Shown here piece by piece: positions 45,481 to 55,918 of a stretch of 64,000 nucleotides of DNA. This DNA comes from Pelatocladus maniniholoensis HA4357-MV3 (GTDB lineage: Bacteria; Cyanobacteriota; Cyanobacteriia; Cyanobacteriales; Nostocaceae). The translations under genes were made by a program, and so were the position numbers. Every line of letters begins with the position of its first letter. The first letter of the stretch is position 1. Location: the NCBI GenBank assembly GCA_019359115.1, contig JAHHHW010000076.1, positions 1 to 64,000 of the forward strand. Direction: 5' to 3'. The notes under the pieces are model-generated. The model searched no databases. It was not told the origin of the DNA and saw only the letters and a program-made list of their open reading frames with translations.

Positions 45481-48400
45481 TGTTATCTCCTGCTTCAATC
45501 AATCGCTCTTCCAAGACAAGCATTGCTTGTGCTTTCTCTTCCGAGAGTTTCTCGATTTCTGCTAGCATCTGAATCTGCTGTTCTCGATCTGTCTGCTCAG
45601 CCAATATTTGTACAATAACCTCAGCCAGTTCAGCCATGGTAGGTTTATCAAAGAAGCTTTTATAAGGCAGTTCTATCTTGAAAGTTTTACGGAGCCGAGA
45701 AAGGACAACTGTAATAAGTAAAGAATCTCCTCCTAACTCAAAAAAGTTATCGTGAATGCCCACTTGTTCAATACCAAACGTTCCTTGCCAGATGTCAGCC
45801 AGAGTCCATTCAATCTCGTTACGTGGAGCAACATAATCATTTCTTAGGTTGGGGCGCTTGTGAGTTGCTTTGGCTCGACTAATTCTACTAAATTCTTCCT
45901 CTAAAGAATCGAGAGTATCTTTCAGATTGATCAAGTTATGATTAATCAGGTGATTAAAATCACTATTTGATACAACTACCTGAGGCATTGTGCTACAAAA
46001 CAGAATACGCCTAAAAGCCTCCATGCCTTCTTCAAGGCTTAATGCTGCTTCTTCAAGTGTTAATTCTGACACACGCGTTAAGTTTGTTTTAGCTATCCAT
46101 TCTGCAGTATTCCATCTATTCCAGTTCATGGTTCTAATGAACATGTCATACTTGGAGGTACTATAGAATGCAAATGCGTCAAGAAAGGCACATCGAGCGG
46201 CATATTCCACTTGCCCTATTCCACCTATAACTGAAGCTTGTGATGAAGTCAGTACAAAAAAATCCAGATCAGCATCTTTGAAAAGATCATGGAGTACTAA
46301 TGTTCCCATGATTTTGGGTGTAAGAATAACTCGTCCCGTTTCAAACGTTTTTTGTGCAATTAATCCTTCTTTATTTTCTACAGCATTATGGATGACTCCA
46401 TGAATTTTACCAAATCGATTGTTTACTTGAGTGATTGTTGTTTTCATGTGTTCTCGATTGGTAACATCGGTGTTGATCACCAGAACCTCTGCTCCCAAAG
46501 TCTCAAGTTCTTGCAATTTCCGGATTTTATGACTTATGCTATCCTGCTCGTCATGATCTGATAGCCATTGTAACCACTCATCTCGATTAGGAAAAGCCGA
46601 ACGTCCTACCAGTATTAGCTTTGCATGTACAGTCTTTGCCAAATATTCTGCATTAAGGAGACCAACGCCTCCCAATCCTCCTGTGATCAGATAGACTCCT
46701 CCTTCCCTTAACCGAGGTTTTCCTTCGGCGGCTTCATTCAATCGGATGGGTTCAAAAGTCTGCACCCAGCGATAATTTCCACGGTAGGTTACAACCCGAT
46801 CAAATGGCTCGGTAGTGAGTTCCGCCAGCAGCTGATCTATAAGTTTTTTTTCTTGCCAACTTTCTGTTTCGGGAATAACAACATCAATGCTACGGCAGAT
46901 TATGTTCGGGTACTCTTGGGAAATCACCTTACAAGCTCCAAGAGCTATTGCCTTTTCTGGGTACAGCAGATCTGAAGTTACTACTTCCTGAATATTGTTT
47001 GACACAATCCCAATTTGAAAGGAATCTGTCAGATTTTGTTTTTCGAGTGCTTGTGCTAGAAAGATCAGGCTGTAAAAGCATAGAACTTCAGACTTCTCAA
47101 GAGACTCGATTGACAATTCTGTGTTACCCTTCGGCGTGACACTCCATAAATGAACAATTGTTTTTGGAGTTAAGTCGAGTGTGTGAAGTTCTTCAAGCAG
47201 GGCATAATAATCTTCTTGTTGTCGAGGGTTGATGGTATATATGCGTTTAAGAGATTTGCTTTCGTTGGTAAATTGCTCTCCGATACTTACCGTAACTACA
47301 TTCTGACCCTCAAGTTCAAGTTGCTTCACTATTTTCAAACCCAAACCGCACTCATCAATAAATACTAACCAGCATCCGGGCTGAACCCCCTGAACCTTAA
47401 ATTTAAAAGGTTGCGGTAGCATCGAGCGTTTCCATGATGGAATATAGAACCAATCAGCAATGTGGGCTTTCTTGTTTAATGAGAATTGATGCATCTGATC
47501 AGCTTTTTTTTGCTCAACCAATACAGTAAATGCTGACGATGCTGATAAATCTACCGACGTCGAAGCCTGAGCCACCAGAACATCGTGCCCAAAAGCTTCA
47601 GTCTCAGATAGAGCCACTACCTCAACAAACCCATGATCGTATAGCGCTTCCTCCCACTGCTCTTTTGATAAAAACGGATTTCCTTGGCTGCGTTCTTCAT
47701 CCTCAAGCGGATTCATGAGCAGACCTTCGGTCATGTCAAATTCTATCTGAGGTTGTGTGATTTCCCAAATCAGTAAAAAGGCTCCAGGGGCTAGCAAAGA
47801 GCGTACATGCTCTAAGGTTTGTGTCATGTTTCGAGTAACGTGCAGCACATTGACAGCTACTACTACATCAAAGCTGTGCGTTGAGTAACCCTGCTCGCTT
47901 GGAGGTCGCTCAATATCTAGCAAGCGATATTCAACAAAAGGATAGGCGCTAAATTTTTGTTCGGCTAATTGCAGGAACAAACCACCCACATCCGTAAAAG
48001 TGTAGTTAGTTTGCTTCGATGGCAAAATTGGGAGCAGAACTTCTGTAGCAATTCCGTTTCCACCGCCGATTTCCAGAATTCTCAGGTTGACATCCGGTGG
48101 TAATAACTTCACCACTTGCTCTAGACTTGCCTGGATAATTCCCTTATAGTACTCATACAGGGGTAACTTTTGATCTGAATCTTGGGCTATCTGTGCTGAT
48201 CTCTTTTGAGTCAAAGCTACATACAACTCTAACGGTTCTTGTTTACCAGTCAGTATGGTTGCCAAATTTTCTCCACACTGCTGGACAACATCCACTACTT
48301 TAGGTGTATCAGCAAATTGAATTTTTACTTCTTCTAAAAGAGTATTAATATCTGTTGAAAATGATGCAAGGTTGGTAAATAGTCCCCGATCTTGCTGTAG

Positions 48401-51400
48401 TTGACCTTGCTCTACGAGTACATTCAGCCAACGACACAATAATTGGCGATAGCGAGGAATAATTTGACATTGCTCAAACAACTCCTCAATGGAATACTGT
48501 TTGTTTGGATTGCTAAAAGCACCTAAATGCTTTAGACCAAGGTTCATGTAAGCAGTGCATAAACCCTCCAAGCATTGTTTGTTCGCCAGATATAATTGCT
48601 CATCAAATTCCTTAACTCCTGCACAAGCTTGATCCTCAGCAGCTTTGACCAAAGATCTCCAGAGCAGGGAATTGAAAAGCTTCTCGCTCTGTTTTCTGTC
48701 CTTTGTTATCTGTTGCAAAGAAGCCTGTGGTTCAATCCAGTAACGCTGGCGTTCAAAAGGATAGGTTGGTAAAGGAATGCGATGACGGTGCTCGTAAGTA
48801 TAAAAACCTGGCCAATCTACTTTCACACCAAATAGCCACAGCTTACCTAAACTATTAAGTAAAAATGCGACATCTGATTCTTGCTGTTGAGGGTGACGAA
48901 GTGATGTCAGTACTAGGGATTCTTCTTTTTGATGTTGTTTAACAAAAGTGCTTAACGTTCGTCCTGGTCCTACTTCCAAGAATAATGTTTCAGGTGTTTT
49001 CGCTAACTCAGTAATTCCTTCGCAAAAACGTACAGGCTGCCTCAGATGTTTTGCCCAATAATTAGGGTCTGTTGCTTGGGCTGTTGTAATCCAAGTACCG
49101 CTGAGGTTGGATATAAAAGGAATTTGGTGTGGATTTAGTTTAACCTTTTGTAGAAATTGGACAAAGGTCTCAATGATGGGTTCCATCATTTGAGAATGAA
49201 AGGCATGGGAAGTGTGCAAACGTCTACAGCTTACACCTATTTGTTGTAGCTCCTGTTGCAATTGGTCTATCGCTTCTGTGGAACCCGATACCACACAGGA
49301 AGAAGGTGCATTACTTGCAGCTAGAGACACTTCCTGCTCTAAAAGTTGTTGTACCTCCTTTTGTGTCAGCCCAATCGAGAGCATCGCACCATCAGGTAAC
49401 TGCTGCATCAGTTTTCCTCGTGTTGCTACTATCGCCAAAGCATCTTCTAAAGAAAATACTCCAGCCAAAGTAGCAGCTACATACTCCCCTATACTGTGAC
49501 CAATCATTGCCGTTGGAGATATACCCCAGGATATCAACAACAGAGCTAGGGCGTACTCAATAACGAATAGCGCTGGCTGAGTAATCTGAGTTTGTAGCAA
49601 TTGTTGTGTGCCAACTTCTGTCTTATCTTCATTTGGATATAAAATCGTGCATAAGTCAACGCCAAGATGAGATTGAAGTATTTCACAGCACTCATCTATA
49701 TGTTTCCGAAATACTAACTCAGTCTCATATAACTCTCGCGCCATATTCACATACTGTGAACCTTGACCAGAAAACATAAACACAATTTGTCTATTACAAG
49801 GTTCTTGGAAATGAGTAAATGTTCTCTGTGAATCTAGGTTTTCCAGAACTGTAACTGCATCTTCCAAATTCTTACATAGAAGCATACGACGATGTTCAAA
49901 TGCTCGCCGACTAACTTGTAGAGTATATGCAACATCGGCTAAGTTTAACTCATGATGCTGCTTGAGGTGAGTAAGTAAATTTACTGTGGCAGTTTCCAAT
50001 GCTGACTCAGTTTTTGCAGAAAGGAATAGCAACTGCCAAGAACGAGAAAGGCTAGAGGGTTGAGACGTTGGAGCTTCTTCCAAGATCACATGAGCGTTAG
50101 TTCCACCAATACCAAATGAACTCACTCCAGCACGGCGGGGTATGCCGTTAGTGTTCCACTCTGAAAGTGTGGTGTTAACGTAGAAGGGGCTATTGTCAAA
50201 ATCAATTTTGGGATTAGGCTGCTCAAAATTTAAGCTGGGAGGTATCTGTTTATTTTTAAGCGCTAAAACTGTTTTTATTAAGCCTGCAACACCAGCTGTA
50301 GTATCTAGGTGTCCAATATTCGTTTTAACTGAACCAATAGCACAATAATTTTTCTTCCGTGAATTAGCAGCATTAGCATAAAAAGCTTGTGTCAGTGCTG
50401 CAATTTCAATCGGGTCGCCTAAAGAAGTTCCTGTCCCATGTGCCTCAATGTAAGTTATTGTATCGGGTTCAACTTCAGCAATCGTTTGAGCCGCTCTAAT
50501 CACGCTCGCTTGAGTATCGATACGAGGTGCTGTATAGCTAACTTTGAAAGCCCCATCATTATTGATAGCTGAACCTTTGATAACAGCATGAATACAATCT
50601 CTATCGGCTAGGGCATCTTCTAATCGCTTCAAAACTACAATTCCTACACCCTCACCGCCAACAGTTCCCTGTGCTTTAGCATCAAAGGCACGACAGTGAC
50701 CATCTGGAGATAAAATTCCTCCTTCTTGATAAAAATATCCATATTTTTCTGATGGGTGTGATGGTCTAATTCCAACACCACCGGCTAAGACCATATCACA
50801 TTCACCACCAAGCAAACTTCGACAAGCTAAATGTACAGCAACTAATGAAGTAGAACAGGCTGTTTGAACATCTACAGAAGGTCCTTCTAGGTCTAACTTA
50901 TAAGAAACTCGTGTTGTGATGAAATCTTTATCATTTCCAAAAACAAGCTGTTGAGTATCAATATAATTCCTAATATTTTGATTTGAATAAAGGTTAATTA
51001 AATAATCATCGATACCCATACCAGCATAAACGCCAATCAATCCTTTATATTGCTTGGAATCATAGCCAGCACTTTCAAGGGCTTGCCAAGCACACTCTAA
51101 GAAAATACGCTGTTGGGGATTAATAACTTCTGCTTCTCTGGGATTGAAGCCAAAAAAGGGAGCATCAAACAATTCTATATTTTCTAATACACCTTTGGCT
51201 CTAACATAATTAGGATTACTCAGTACGGCAATGTCAATTCCCAAAGATTTGAGTTCTTCATCTGTAAAATGCACTATTGACTCTACACCATCTCTTAAGT
51301 TTTGCCAAAATTCCTCAATATTTTTAGAACCAGGAAAACGTCCTGCCATGCCAACAATAGCTATTTCTAAACCCGTTTGGTGGAAATGAACTGAATTATT

Positions 51401-51403
51401 CAT
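45473..51403 (-). CDS. Type I PKS module KS-AT-CMT-KR-ACP
   Basis: A 1976-aa module. KS active Cys in QTACSTS (about 181). AT has GHSIGEY (about 634) and HAFH (malonyl). A C-methyltransferase domain lies between AT and KR (about 950-1300) with SAM motif ILEIGGGNGIAT and FDVVVAVNVLH, so the alpha-carbon should be methylated. KR has an intact GGLGGVG, but the Tyr motif is YAARC, with Cys where Asn is usual, and HNAV replaces HAAG, so reduction is likely but not certain. ACP has GGDSLLI (about 1889). The acidic tail (KLSEEKAQAML) matches the docking type found before NRPS partners. It follows the Asn-code NRPS. Confidence 0.94.
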   Translation of the reverse strand: MNNSVHFHQTGLEIAIVGMAGRFPGSKNIEEFWQNLRDGVESIVHFTDEELKSLGIDIAVLSNPNYVRAKGVLENIELFDAPFFGFNPREAEVINPQQRIFLECAWQALESAGYDSKQYKGLIGVYAGMGIDDYLINLYSNQNIRNYIDTQQLVFGNDKDFITTRVSYKLDLEGPSVDVQTACSTSLVAVHLACRSLLGGECDMVLAGGVGIRPSHPSEKYGYFYQEGGILSPDGHCRAFDAKAQGTVGGEGVGIVVLKRLEDALADRDCIHAVIKGSAINNDGAFKVSYTAPRIDTQASVIRAAQTIAEVEPDTITYIEAHGTGTSLGDPIEIAALTQAFYANAANSRKKNYCAIGSVKTNIGHLDTTAGVAGLIKTVLALKNKQIPPSLNFEQPNPKIDFDNSPFYVNTTLSEWNTNGIPRRAGVSSFGIGGTNAHVILEEAPTSQPSSLSRSWQLLFLSAKTESALETATVNLLTHLKQHHELNLADVAYTLQVSRRAFEHRRMLLCKNLEDAVTVLENLDSQRTFTHFQEPCNRQIVFMFSGQGSQYVNMARELYETELVFRKHIDECCEILQSHLGVDLCTILYPNEDKTEVGTQQLLQTQITQPALFVIEYALALLLISWGISPTAMIGHSIGEYVAATLAGVFSLEDALAIVATRGKLMQQLPDGAMLSIGLTQKEVQQLLEQEVSLAASNAPSSCVVSGSTEAIDQLQQELQQIGVSCRRLHTSHAFHSQMMEPIIETFVQFLQKVKLNPHQIPFISNLSGTWITTAQATDPNYWAKHLRQPVRFCEGITELAKTPETLFLEVGPGRTLSTFVKQHQKEESLVLTSLRHPQQQESDVAFLLNSLGKLWLFGVKVDWPGFYTYEHRHRIPLPTYPFERQRYWIEPQASLQQITKDRKQSEKLFNSLLWRSLVKAAEDQACAGVKEFDEQLYLANKQCLEGLCTAYMNLGLKHLGAFSNPNKQYSIEELFEQCQIIPRYRQLLCRWLNVLVEQGQLQQDRGLFTNLASFSTDINTLLEEVKIQFADTPKVVDVVQQCGENLATILTGKQEPLELYVALTQKRSAQIAQDSDQKLPLYEYYKGIIQASLEQVVKLLPPDVNLRILEIGGGNGIATEVLLPILPSKQTNYTFTDVGGLFLQLAEQKFSAYPFVEYRLLDIERPPSEQGYSTHSFDVVVAVNVLHVTRNMTQTLEHVRSLLAPGAFLLIWEITQPQIEFDMTEGLLMNPLEDEERSQGNPFLSKEQWEEALYDHGFVEVVALSETEAFGHDVLVAQASTSVDLSASSAFTVLVEQKKADQMHQFSLNKKAHIADWFYIPSWKRSMLPQPFKFKVQGVQPGCWLVFIDECGLGLKIVKQLELEGQNVVTVSIGEQFTNESKSLKRIYTINPRQQEDYYALLEELHTLDLTPKTIVHLWSVTPKGNTELSIESLEKSEVLCFYSLIFLAQALEKQNLTDSFQIGIVSNNIQEVVTSDLLYPEKAIALGACKVISQEYPNIICRSIDVVIPETESWQEKKLIDQLLAELTTEPFDRVVTYRGNYRWVQTFEPIRLNEAAEGKPRLREGGVYLITGGLGGVGLLNAEYLAKTVHAKLILVGRSAFPNRDEWLQWLSDHDEQDSISHKIRKLQELETLGAEVLVINTDVTNREHMKTTITQVNNRFGKIHGVIHNAVENKEGLIAQKTFETGRVILTPKIMGTLVLHDLFKDADLDFFVLTSSQASVIGGIGQVEYAARCAFLDAFAFYSTSKYDMFIRTMNWNRWNTAEWIAKTNLTRVSELTLEEAALSLEEGMEAFRRILFCSTMPQVVVSNSDFNHLINHNLINLKDTLDSLEEEFSRISRAKATHKRPNLRNDYVAPRNEIEWTLADIWQGTFGIEQVGIHDNFFELGGDSLLITVVLSRLRKTFKIELPYKSFFDKPTMAELAEVIVQILAEQTDREQQIQMLAEIEKLSEEKAQAMLVLEERLIEAGDNNE
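45487..45491 (-). promoter_or_regulatory. Ribosome binding site fixing the start of the 42070-45480 NRPS
   Basis: AGGAG on the minus strand with six bases to the ATG at 45480. An upstream alternative start at 45498 has no comparable site. Confidence 0.7.
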
Positions 51404-51404
51404 A

Positions 51405-54400
51405 TTATTTAACCTTTTTACTAATTTTCAGAAATTGTTTAATTCTAGTTTTACCTTCCTCTAACTGTTTAGAACGATCATCCTTGTGATTGAAATCTGA
51501 TGATTCATAATTATTAAATAGACAAATAAACTCAGCCAAAGAACTGATGGTTGGATATCTGAATAGTTCAATTAGTGATAAATCTTTTTTAAACATTTCA
51601 CATAATTGGCTATGAACTTGAACTAGAAGCAATGAATGTCCACCAAGTTCAAAGAAGTTATCATGAATTCCTATGTCTTCAAGGTTAAGTAATTTTTGCC
51701 AAATATCAGCAATAGCTTGTTCTGTTTCAGTTTGAGGTGCTTGATAGACAACTTTCAACTCTGGGCGATTTGTATCAGCTAAGGGTAGTGCTTTGCGGTC
51801 AACCTTACCATTGGGTGTTAATGGTAGCGCCTCCAATGTCACAAAAGCTTTTGGTACCATGTAGCTTGGCAGCTTCGACTCCAAAAAGCTACGTAATTCA
51901 GTAATTGCCAGTGTTTGCTCTTTTTGAGGAACTAGATAGGCGACTATTCGTTGAGAATTTACCGATTCCTCGCTAACTACAACTACGGTTTCTCCCACTG
52001 CGGGGTGTTGATTTATAACCGCTTCAATTTCCCCCAATTCAATGCGGAATCCTCGAATTTTTATTTGGTTGTCAATTCTACCTATATACTCAATATCTCC
52101 ACTTGGTAAATAGCGGGCTAGGTCGTCAGTTTTATAAAGGTGATCGCCCTGTTTGTTGCTGAAGGGATTGGGAATAAATTTCAGGGCTGTTAAGTCAGGT
52201 TGATTTAGATAACCTCTGGCTAATCCCAGTCCACCAATGTGTAATTCACCCGCTACTCCCATTGGTACTGGTTGCAAAGATTGATCTAAAATATACAATT
52301 GGGTATTAGCGATCGGCTTACCAATAGGTATAGAACCTGAAGAATGTTTACCGACTGGAACCTGATAAACACAGCAGCCTACCACTGTCTCTGTAGGGCC
52401 GTATTCGTTTACTAATATCGTATCTGGAGCTACATCTTGCCAGAAGGTGATGCTTTGGGCTAATAAATTTTCCCCACCAATAATAAAAGCTCTAGTTTTA
52501 TTTGCTATCTCTTCTCTAGATAACTGTTGCTTAAGCAAGTCCAAGTGAGCAGGGGTAATTTTCAGCAAACTTAAATTCGAGCTTTTCTTTAAAGCTTGAG
52601 AAAGGGTTTCTATGCCTTTTTCTTCTGATAGTAATTCGACTGTACGACCAACTAATAAAGGAGACAAAAGACTGGTAATTGTTAAGTCAAAACCCAAAGG
52701 TGAGTGAACTAAAGTTCCTATTCCTTGTTCTACTGCGTATGCTTGAGTACACCAACTTAGATAATTAACTAATCCTTGATGAGGAATTAGAGTACCCTTT
52801 GGTTTACCAGTGGAACCAGAGGTGTAAATAACATAAGCTAAATTTAATTCGGTTGTTGTTGTAGTTGGATTGTCGATTTTTTGTTGGTTTATGACTTGCC
52901 AATCACTATCTATACAAACTACTTTAATTTCATTTATATCTAAATCGGCAATTAAATGCTGTTGAGTCAACAGCACTGGCATTTGAGAATCGTTGAGGAT
53001 AAAATCTTTTCTTTCTAAAGGATAGCTAGGATCAATTGGTACATAAGCTCCACCTGCTTTTAAGGTGCCTAAAAGTCCAATCAACATTAAAGGCGATCTT
53101 TCGACACAAAGTCCTACCATTACATCTGGTTTCACACCTAATTGTTGTAGGTAATGAGATAGCTGGTTAGCAAGATTATTCAATTTTTGGTAGGTAAATT
53201 GCTGATTTTCATAAATAACTGCAATGTTGTCTGGTGTACGGTCGCACTGCTGTTCAAACCAGTTGTGGAGACATTTATATTTTAGCTCTGCTGTTTTAGT
53301 GTTGTTGAATGCAACTAAGAGTTGTTCCCGCTCTTGTTCATTGAGAAGGTTCAACTGTGATATAGCTGAAGAGGGGTTATTAATAACGCTCATTAACAAA
53401 GTTTGCCACTGGCTCGCCAAACGTTTAATATCTTTTTTAGGGAAAAGATTAGCATCATAGTGAAATTCTACTTTGACTATATCATTTTGTGTACGAACAC
53501 AAGAAAGTTTCACTTTAAATCTGTCCAAGCAGACGTCATGCTGATAAATTGTAAATGCTACTTCACCAACATTATAATTATTAACTATGTCTTCAAAATC
53601 AAAACAAAATAGTAAAAATGACTGCTCTCTATCACCCGCACTTGTTTTTGCAAATGCATCCCAATTAAAACTGTCTTGCCATTCAAGCATTTCATCTGTT
53701 AACTTGTTAACCTGTATTAAGGTTTCAGTGAATGTATGATTTGCCTGCAAGTGATAAACAAGCGGTAAGTATTTGGCAAATAAACCTAGTGCTGTTTTTA
53801 ATTCTTCATAGTTGCGTCCTTCACATCCTACACCCGTAATTAAATTTGATTGTCCAGTCAGACGCCAAAGTAGAATTTGCCAACAAGTAAGAAAAAATCT
53901 ATCTATCGAAATTTGATATTTTTGGGATATTGCAGCAATTTTAGTGAGTAAATCGCTGTGAATCACTAACCTAATAACTTGAGGTTCAAATTCTGATTTT
54001 TGAGAAAAAGAATTCTCAAAAGGAAGCTTTAAGCTATCCAGAGCCGAAAAATCTACTTGCTGCCAGTAATTTGTTCTTATTGTAGTCCCTTCTGCCTCAA
54101 CTAATTCATTCTGCCACGCAGCGACATCAGCATATTGTAATGGTTCTTCATTTAGCTCTGTATTCTGCAAACAGGTACTATAATAGTAACTAATTTCATA
54201 AACTAAATTTTTCAATGTTTTACAGTCAGAACACAGGGATAGTAAGTTTACAAATAAAATGTGTTTTTTGGAAGCAAAACTTACCAATTCAAATTTTAAC
54301 CCTTGCCCAATAGACTGTTCTCTGAATTTATCAAAGAGCGCTTCTATCTCTTCCTCTTGAGAATATTTATTTCTTAAATAGTAATTTTTTAAAAATACAT

Positions 54401-54638
54401 TGCTATTAGTATCTATTACTTGAATAGGTGTTTTAAAACCACGCAAAAAATGAAAATGTGTGCGAAGAATCTCGTTTCTATAAATAACTTTATTTAACGC
54501 TTCTCTTAATATTTCTACCTGTAAATCTCCTTCAATTAGAACAGCACATTGATTACAATATAAATTACTACCTTGCTGTACTAACCAAAGGTGCTTCTGT
54601 TGAGGAGATAGTGGAAAACCCTGAATTTTTTCTTGCAT
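51405..54638 (-). CDS. NRPS with degenerate C-like domain, A (Asn code), PCP
   Basis: A 1077-aa protein. The N-terminal 430 residues have condensation-domain shape, but the catalytic motif is lost: HHxxxDG reads LSLCSDC near residue 136. The A domain (YTSGSTGKPKG near 608) reads DLTKIGEVGK, the asparagine code known from tyrocidine synthetase. PCP has GGHSLLL (about 1000). The tail is basic (LEEGKTRIKQFLKISKKVK) and precedes a PKS gene. Directly upstream lie a SyrP-type hydroxylase and a complete free-standing C domain. The dead C-like domain may be an interface domain of the kind that recruits beta-hydroxylases in siderophore synthetases, while the separate C domain makes the bond. The latter is inference. 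Confidence 0.93.
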   Translation of the reverse strand: MQEKIQGFPLSPQQKHLWLVQQGSNLYCNQCAVLIEGDLQVEILREALNKVIYRNEILRTHFHFLRGFKTPIQVIDTNSNVFLKNYYLRNKYSQEEEIEALFDKFREQSIGQGLKFELVSFASKKHILFVNLLSLCSDCKTLKNLVYEISYYYSTCLQNTELNEEPLQYADVAAWQNELVEAEGTTIRTNYWQQVDFSALDSLKLPFENSFSQKSEFEPQVIRLVIHSDLLTKIAAISQKYQISIDRFFLTCWQILLWRLTGQSNLITGVGCEGRNYEELKTALGLFAKYLPLVYHLQANHTFTETLIQVNKLTDEMLEWQDSFNWDAFAKTSAGDREQSFLLFCFDFEDIVNNYNVGEVAFTIYQHDVCLDRFKVKLSCVRTQNDIVKVEFHYDANLFPKKDIKRLASQWQTLLMSVINNPSSAISQLNLLNEQEREQLLVAFNNTKTAELKYKCLHNWFEQQCDRTPDNIAVIYENQQFTYQKLNNLANQLSHYLQQLGVKPDVMVGLCVERSPLMLIGLLGTLKAGGAYVPIDPSYPLERKDFILNDSQMPVLLTQQHLIADLDINEIKVVCIDSDWQVINQQKIDNPTTTTTELNLAYVIYTSGSTGKPKGTLIPHQGLVNYLSWCTQAYAVEQGIGTLVHSPLGFDLTITSLLSPLLVGRTVELLSEEKGIETLSQALKKSSNLSLLKITPAHLDLLKQQLSREEIANKTRAFIIGGENLLAQSITFWQDVAPDTILVNEYGPTETVVGCCVYQVPVGKHSSGSIPIGKPIANTQLYILDQSLQPVPMGVAGELHIGGLGLARGYLNQPDLTALKFIPNPFSNKQGDHLYKTDDLARYLPSGDIEYIGRIDNQIKIRGFRIELGEIEAVINQHPAVGETVVVVSEESVNSQRIVAYLVPQKEQTLAITELRSFLESKLPSYMVPKAFVTLEALPLTPNGKVDRKALPLADTNRPELKVVYQAPQTETEQAIADIWQKLLNLEDIGIHDNFFELGGHSLLLVQVHSQLCEMFKKDLSLIELFRYPTISSLAEFICLFNNYESSDFNHKDDRSKQLEEGKTRIKQFLKISKKVK

Positions 54639-54677
54639 TTTGATTGTTCAATTCCAATTTGGAAATTTAGCAAAAAT

Positions 54678-54714
54678 TTGTCAAATATTTTATTTCATTT
54701 GACAGATGTCAAAT
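54678..54714. promoter_or_regulatory. Candidate operator upstream of the Asn-module NRPS
   Basis: ATTTGACA-GA-TGTCAAAT (54697-54714) is a perfect inverted repeat with a two-base spacer, and TTTGTCAAAT (54678-54687) repeats the half-site. They lie 40-76 bases upstream of the NRPS start at 54638, within a 233-bp AT-rich gap that is one of the longest in the cluster and a likely internal promoter region. The binding protein is unknown. Confidence 0.4.
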
Positions 54715-54871
54715 AGGGAAAATTACGAAAGTTTTTCACATCGCTTTAAGCATATAATCATCCTGATAATTAACTAATAATTTCCATAAAAATAGTGCGA
54801 TTTTGTTAATTAACTTAACCTTAACAACAAAAAACTATGCTCACATTTTCTATCCAAATCTATACCAAATC

Positions 54872-55918
54872 TCAAGTTTGACTAAAAGTTATTAGTCCGC
54901 CCATCGCGACGAAAAGCTTGCGTTCTCCCACATAGGGATTGCGTCCATGAGCAGTTAACACATTGTCCAGTAATAATATGTCGCCTTGTTGCCAAGGAAA
55001 ACATACTTCTAATCTCTGATATACTGCACAGATCTCAAGCATTGTAGAGTCTTCAATAGGAGTGCCATCTCCGTAATAGCAATTTCGTGGTAAATCTTCT
55101 TCCTGAAAATATGAAAGTAGCGACTCACGGGTTTGTGTTTCTAAACAGGCTAAATGCCAATGTTGTGCTTGATTAAACCAAGAAAATTCACCTGTTTGAG
55201 GATGCTTAACTATAGCTGGACGAATAGCAATTGTTCTCAATCCACCATCATTTTTCCATTCAAAATGAATTAAATTACTTCGACAAAAATTTTCTACTTT
55301 CACTCTACTTTGGGTTTGGAAAACTGTTTGCCAGTCCAGCCCTAATCCATTTCCATAATTACGAACATACATAACTTGATTTTCAACAAATCTTTCCCTA
55401 ATCTTGGGTTTGATAAGTTGAAACACCTTACGACTATCAACTATTGGGGTTTCTCCCCCTTGTTGTGCAGGTTGACGACAGCCGAACAAAATTTTTATAG
55501 GCCATTGATAATTAAAAGAATTTTCGTTATGCCACAACAACTTGCTTTCAGCAGGGTAAAAAACTGGAGTATAAACTTTACCACTTACCGTTTCGCGGGG
55601 ATGTTCACCATTTTCATTGAATAGTTCTGAGCAAACCGCTAGACCAAATCTTTCAAAAGCTGCTGCCGTAGTAATATTAAATCCTTTAAAAAGGATAGCA
55701 CCATGTTTGATTAAATTTGTATCTACAAATTTTCGATTGGCTTCTGCCCAATCTGCAATATCAACATCTGATACAAAAGGTTTTATAACTAATGGTAGAG
55801 TTTGCTCATCTCCAAAATAATCTATTTTGATTATTTCGGTTTCTAAACTGATAGATTTTCTGCCAATATTAGGAAATTTATGCTGAAAATTAGAGTTATT
55901 TATTTTTACCTGTTTCAT
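54872..55918 (-). CDS. TauD/SyrP-type Fe(II)/2-oxoglutarate hydroxylase
   Basis: A dioxygenase of the TauD/TfdA superfamily resembling SyrP, which beta-hydroxylates aspartate on a carrier protein. The metal-binding HxE is in LLWHNENSF, with the distal His in LTAHGRNPYVGERK, whose Arg should bind 2-oxoglutarate. QGGETPIVDSRKV is typical of the family. I chose the ATG at 55918 with GAGG six bases upstream; a TTG twelve bases earlier is weaker. It lies between a free-standing C domain, whose 3' end it overlaps by about 20 bp, and the Asn-code NRPS. It is therefore the prime candidate for beta-hydroxylating the Asn or Asp residue on that PCP. Confidence 0.88.
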   Translation of the reverse strand: MKQVKINNSNFQHKFPNIGRKSISLETEIIKIDYFGDEQTLPLVIKPFVSDVDIADWAEANRKFVDTNLIKHGAILFKGFNITTAAAFERFGLAVCSELFNENGEHPRETVSGKVYTPVFYPAESKLLWHNENSFNYQWPIKILFGCRQPAQQGGETPIVDSRKVFQLIKPKIRERFVENQVMYVRNYGNGLGLDWQTVFQTQSRVKVENFCRSNLIHFEWKNDGGLRTIAIRPAIVKHPQTGEFSWFNQAQHWHLACLETQTRESLLSYFQEEDLPRNCYYGDGTPIEDSTMLEICAVYQRLEVCFPWQQGDILLLDNVLTAHGRNPYVGERKLFVAMGGLITFSQT

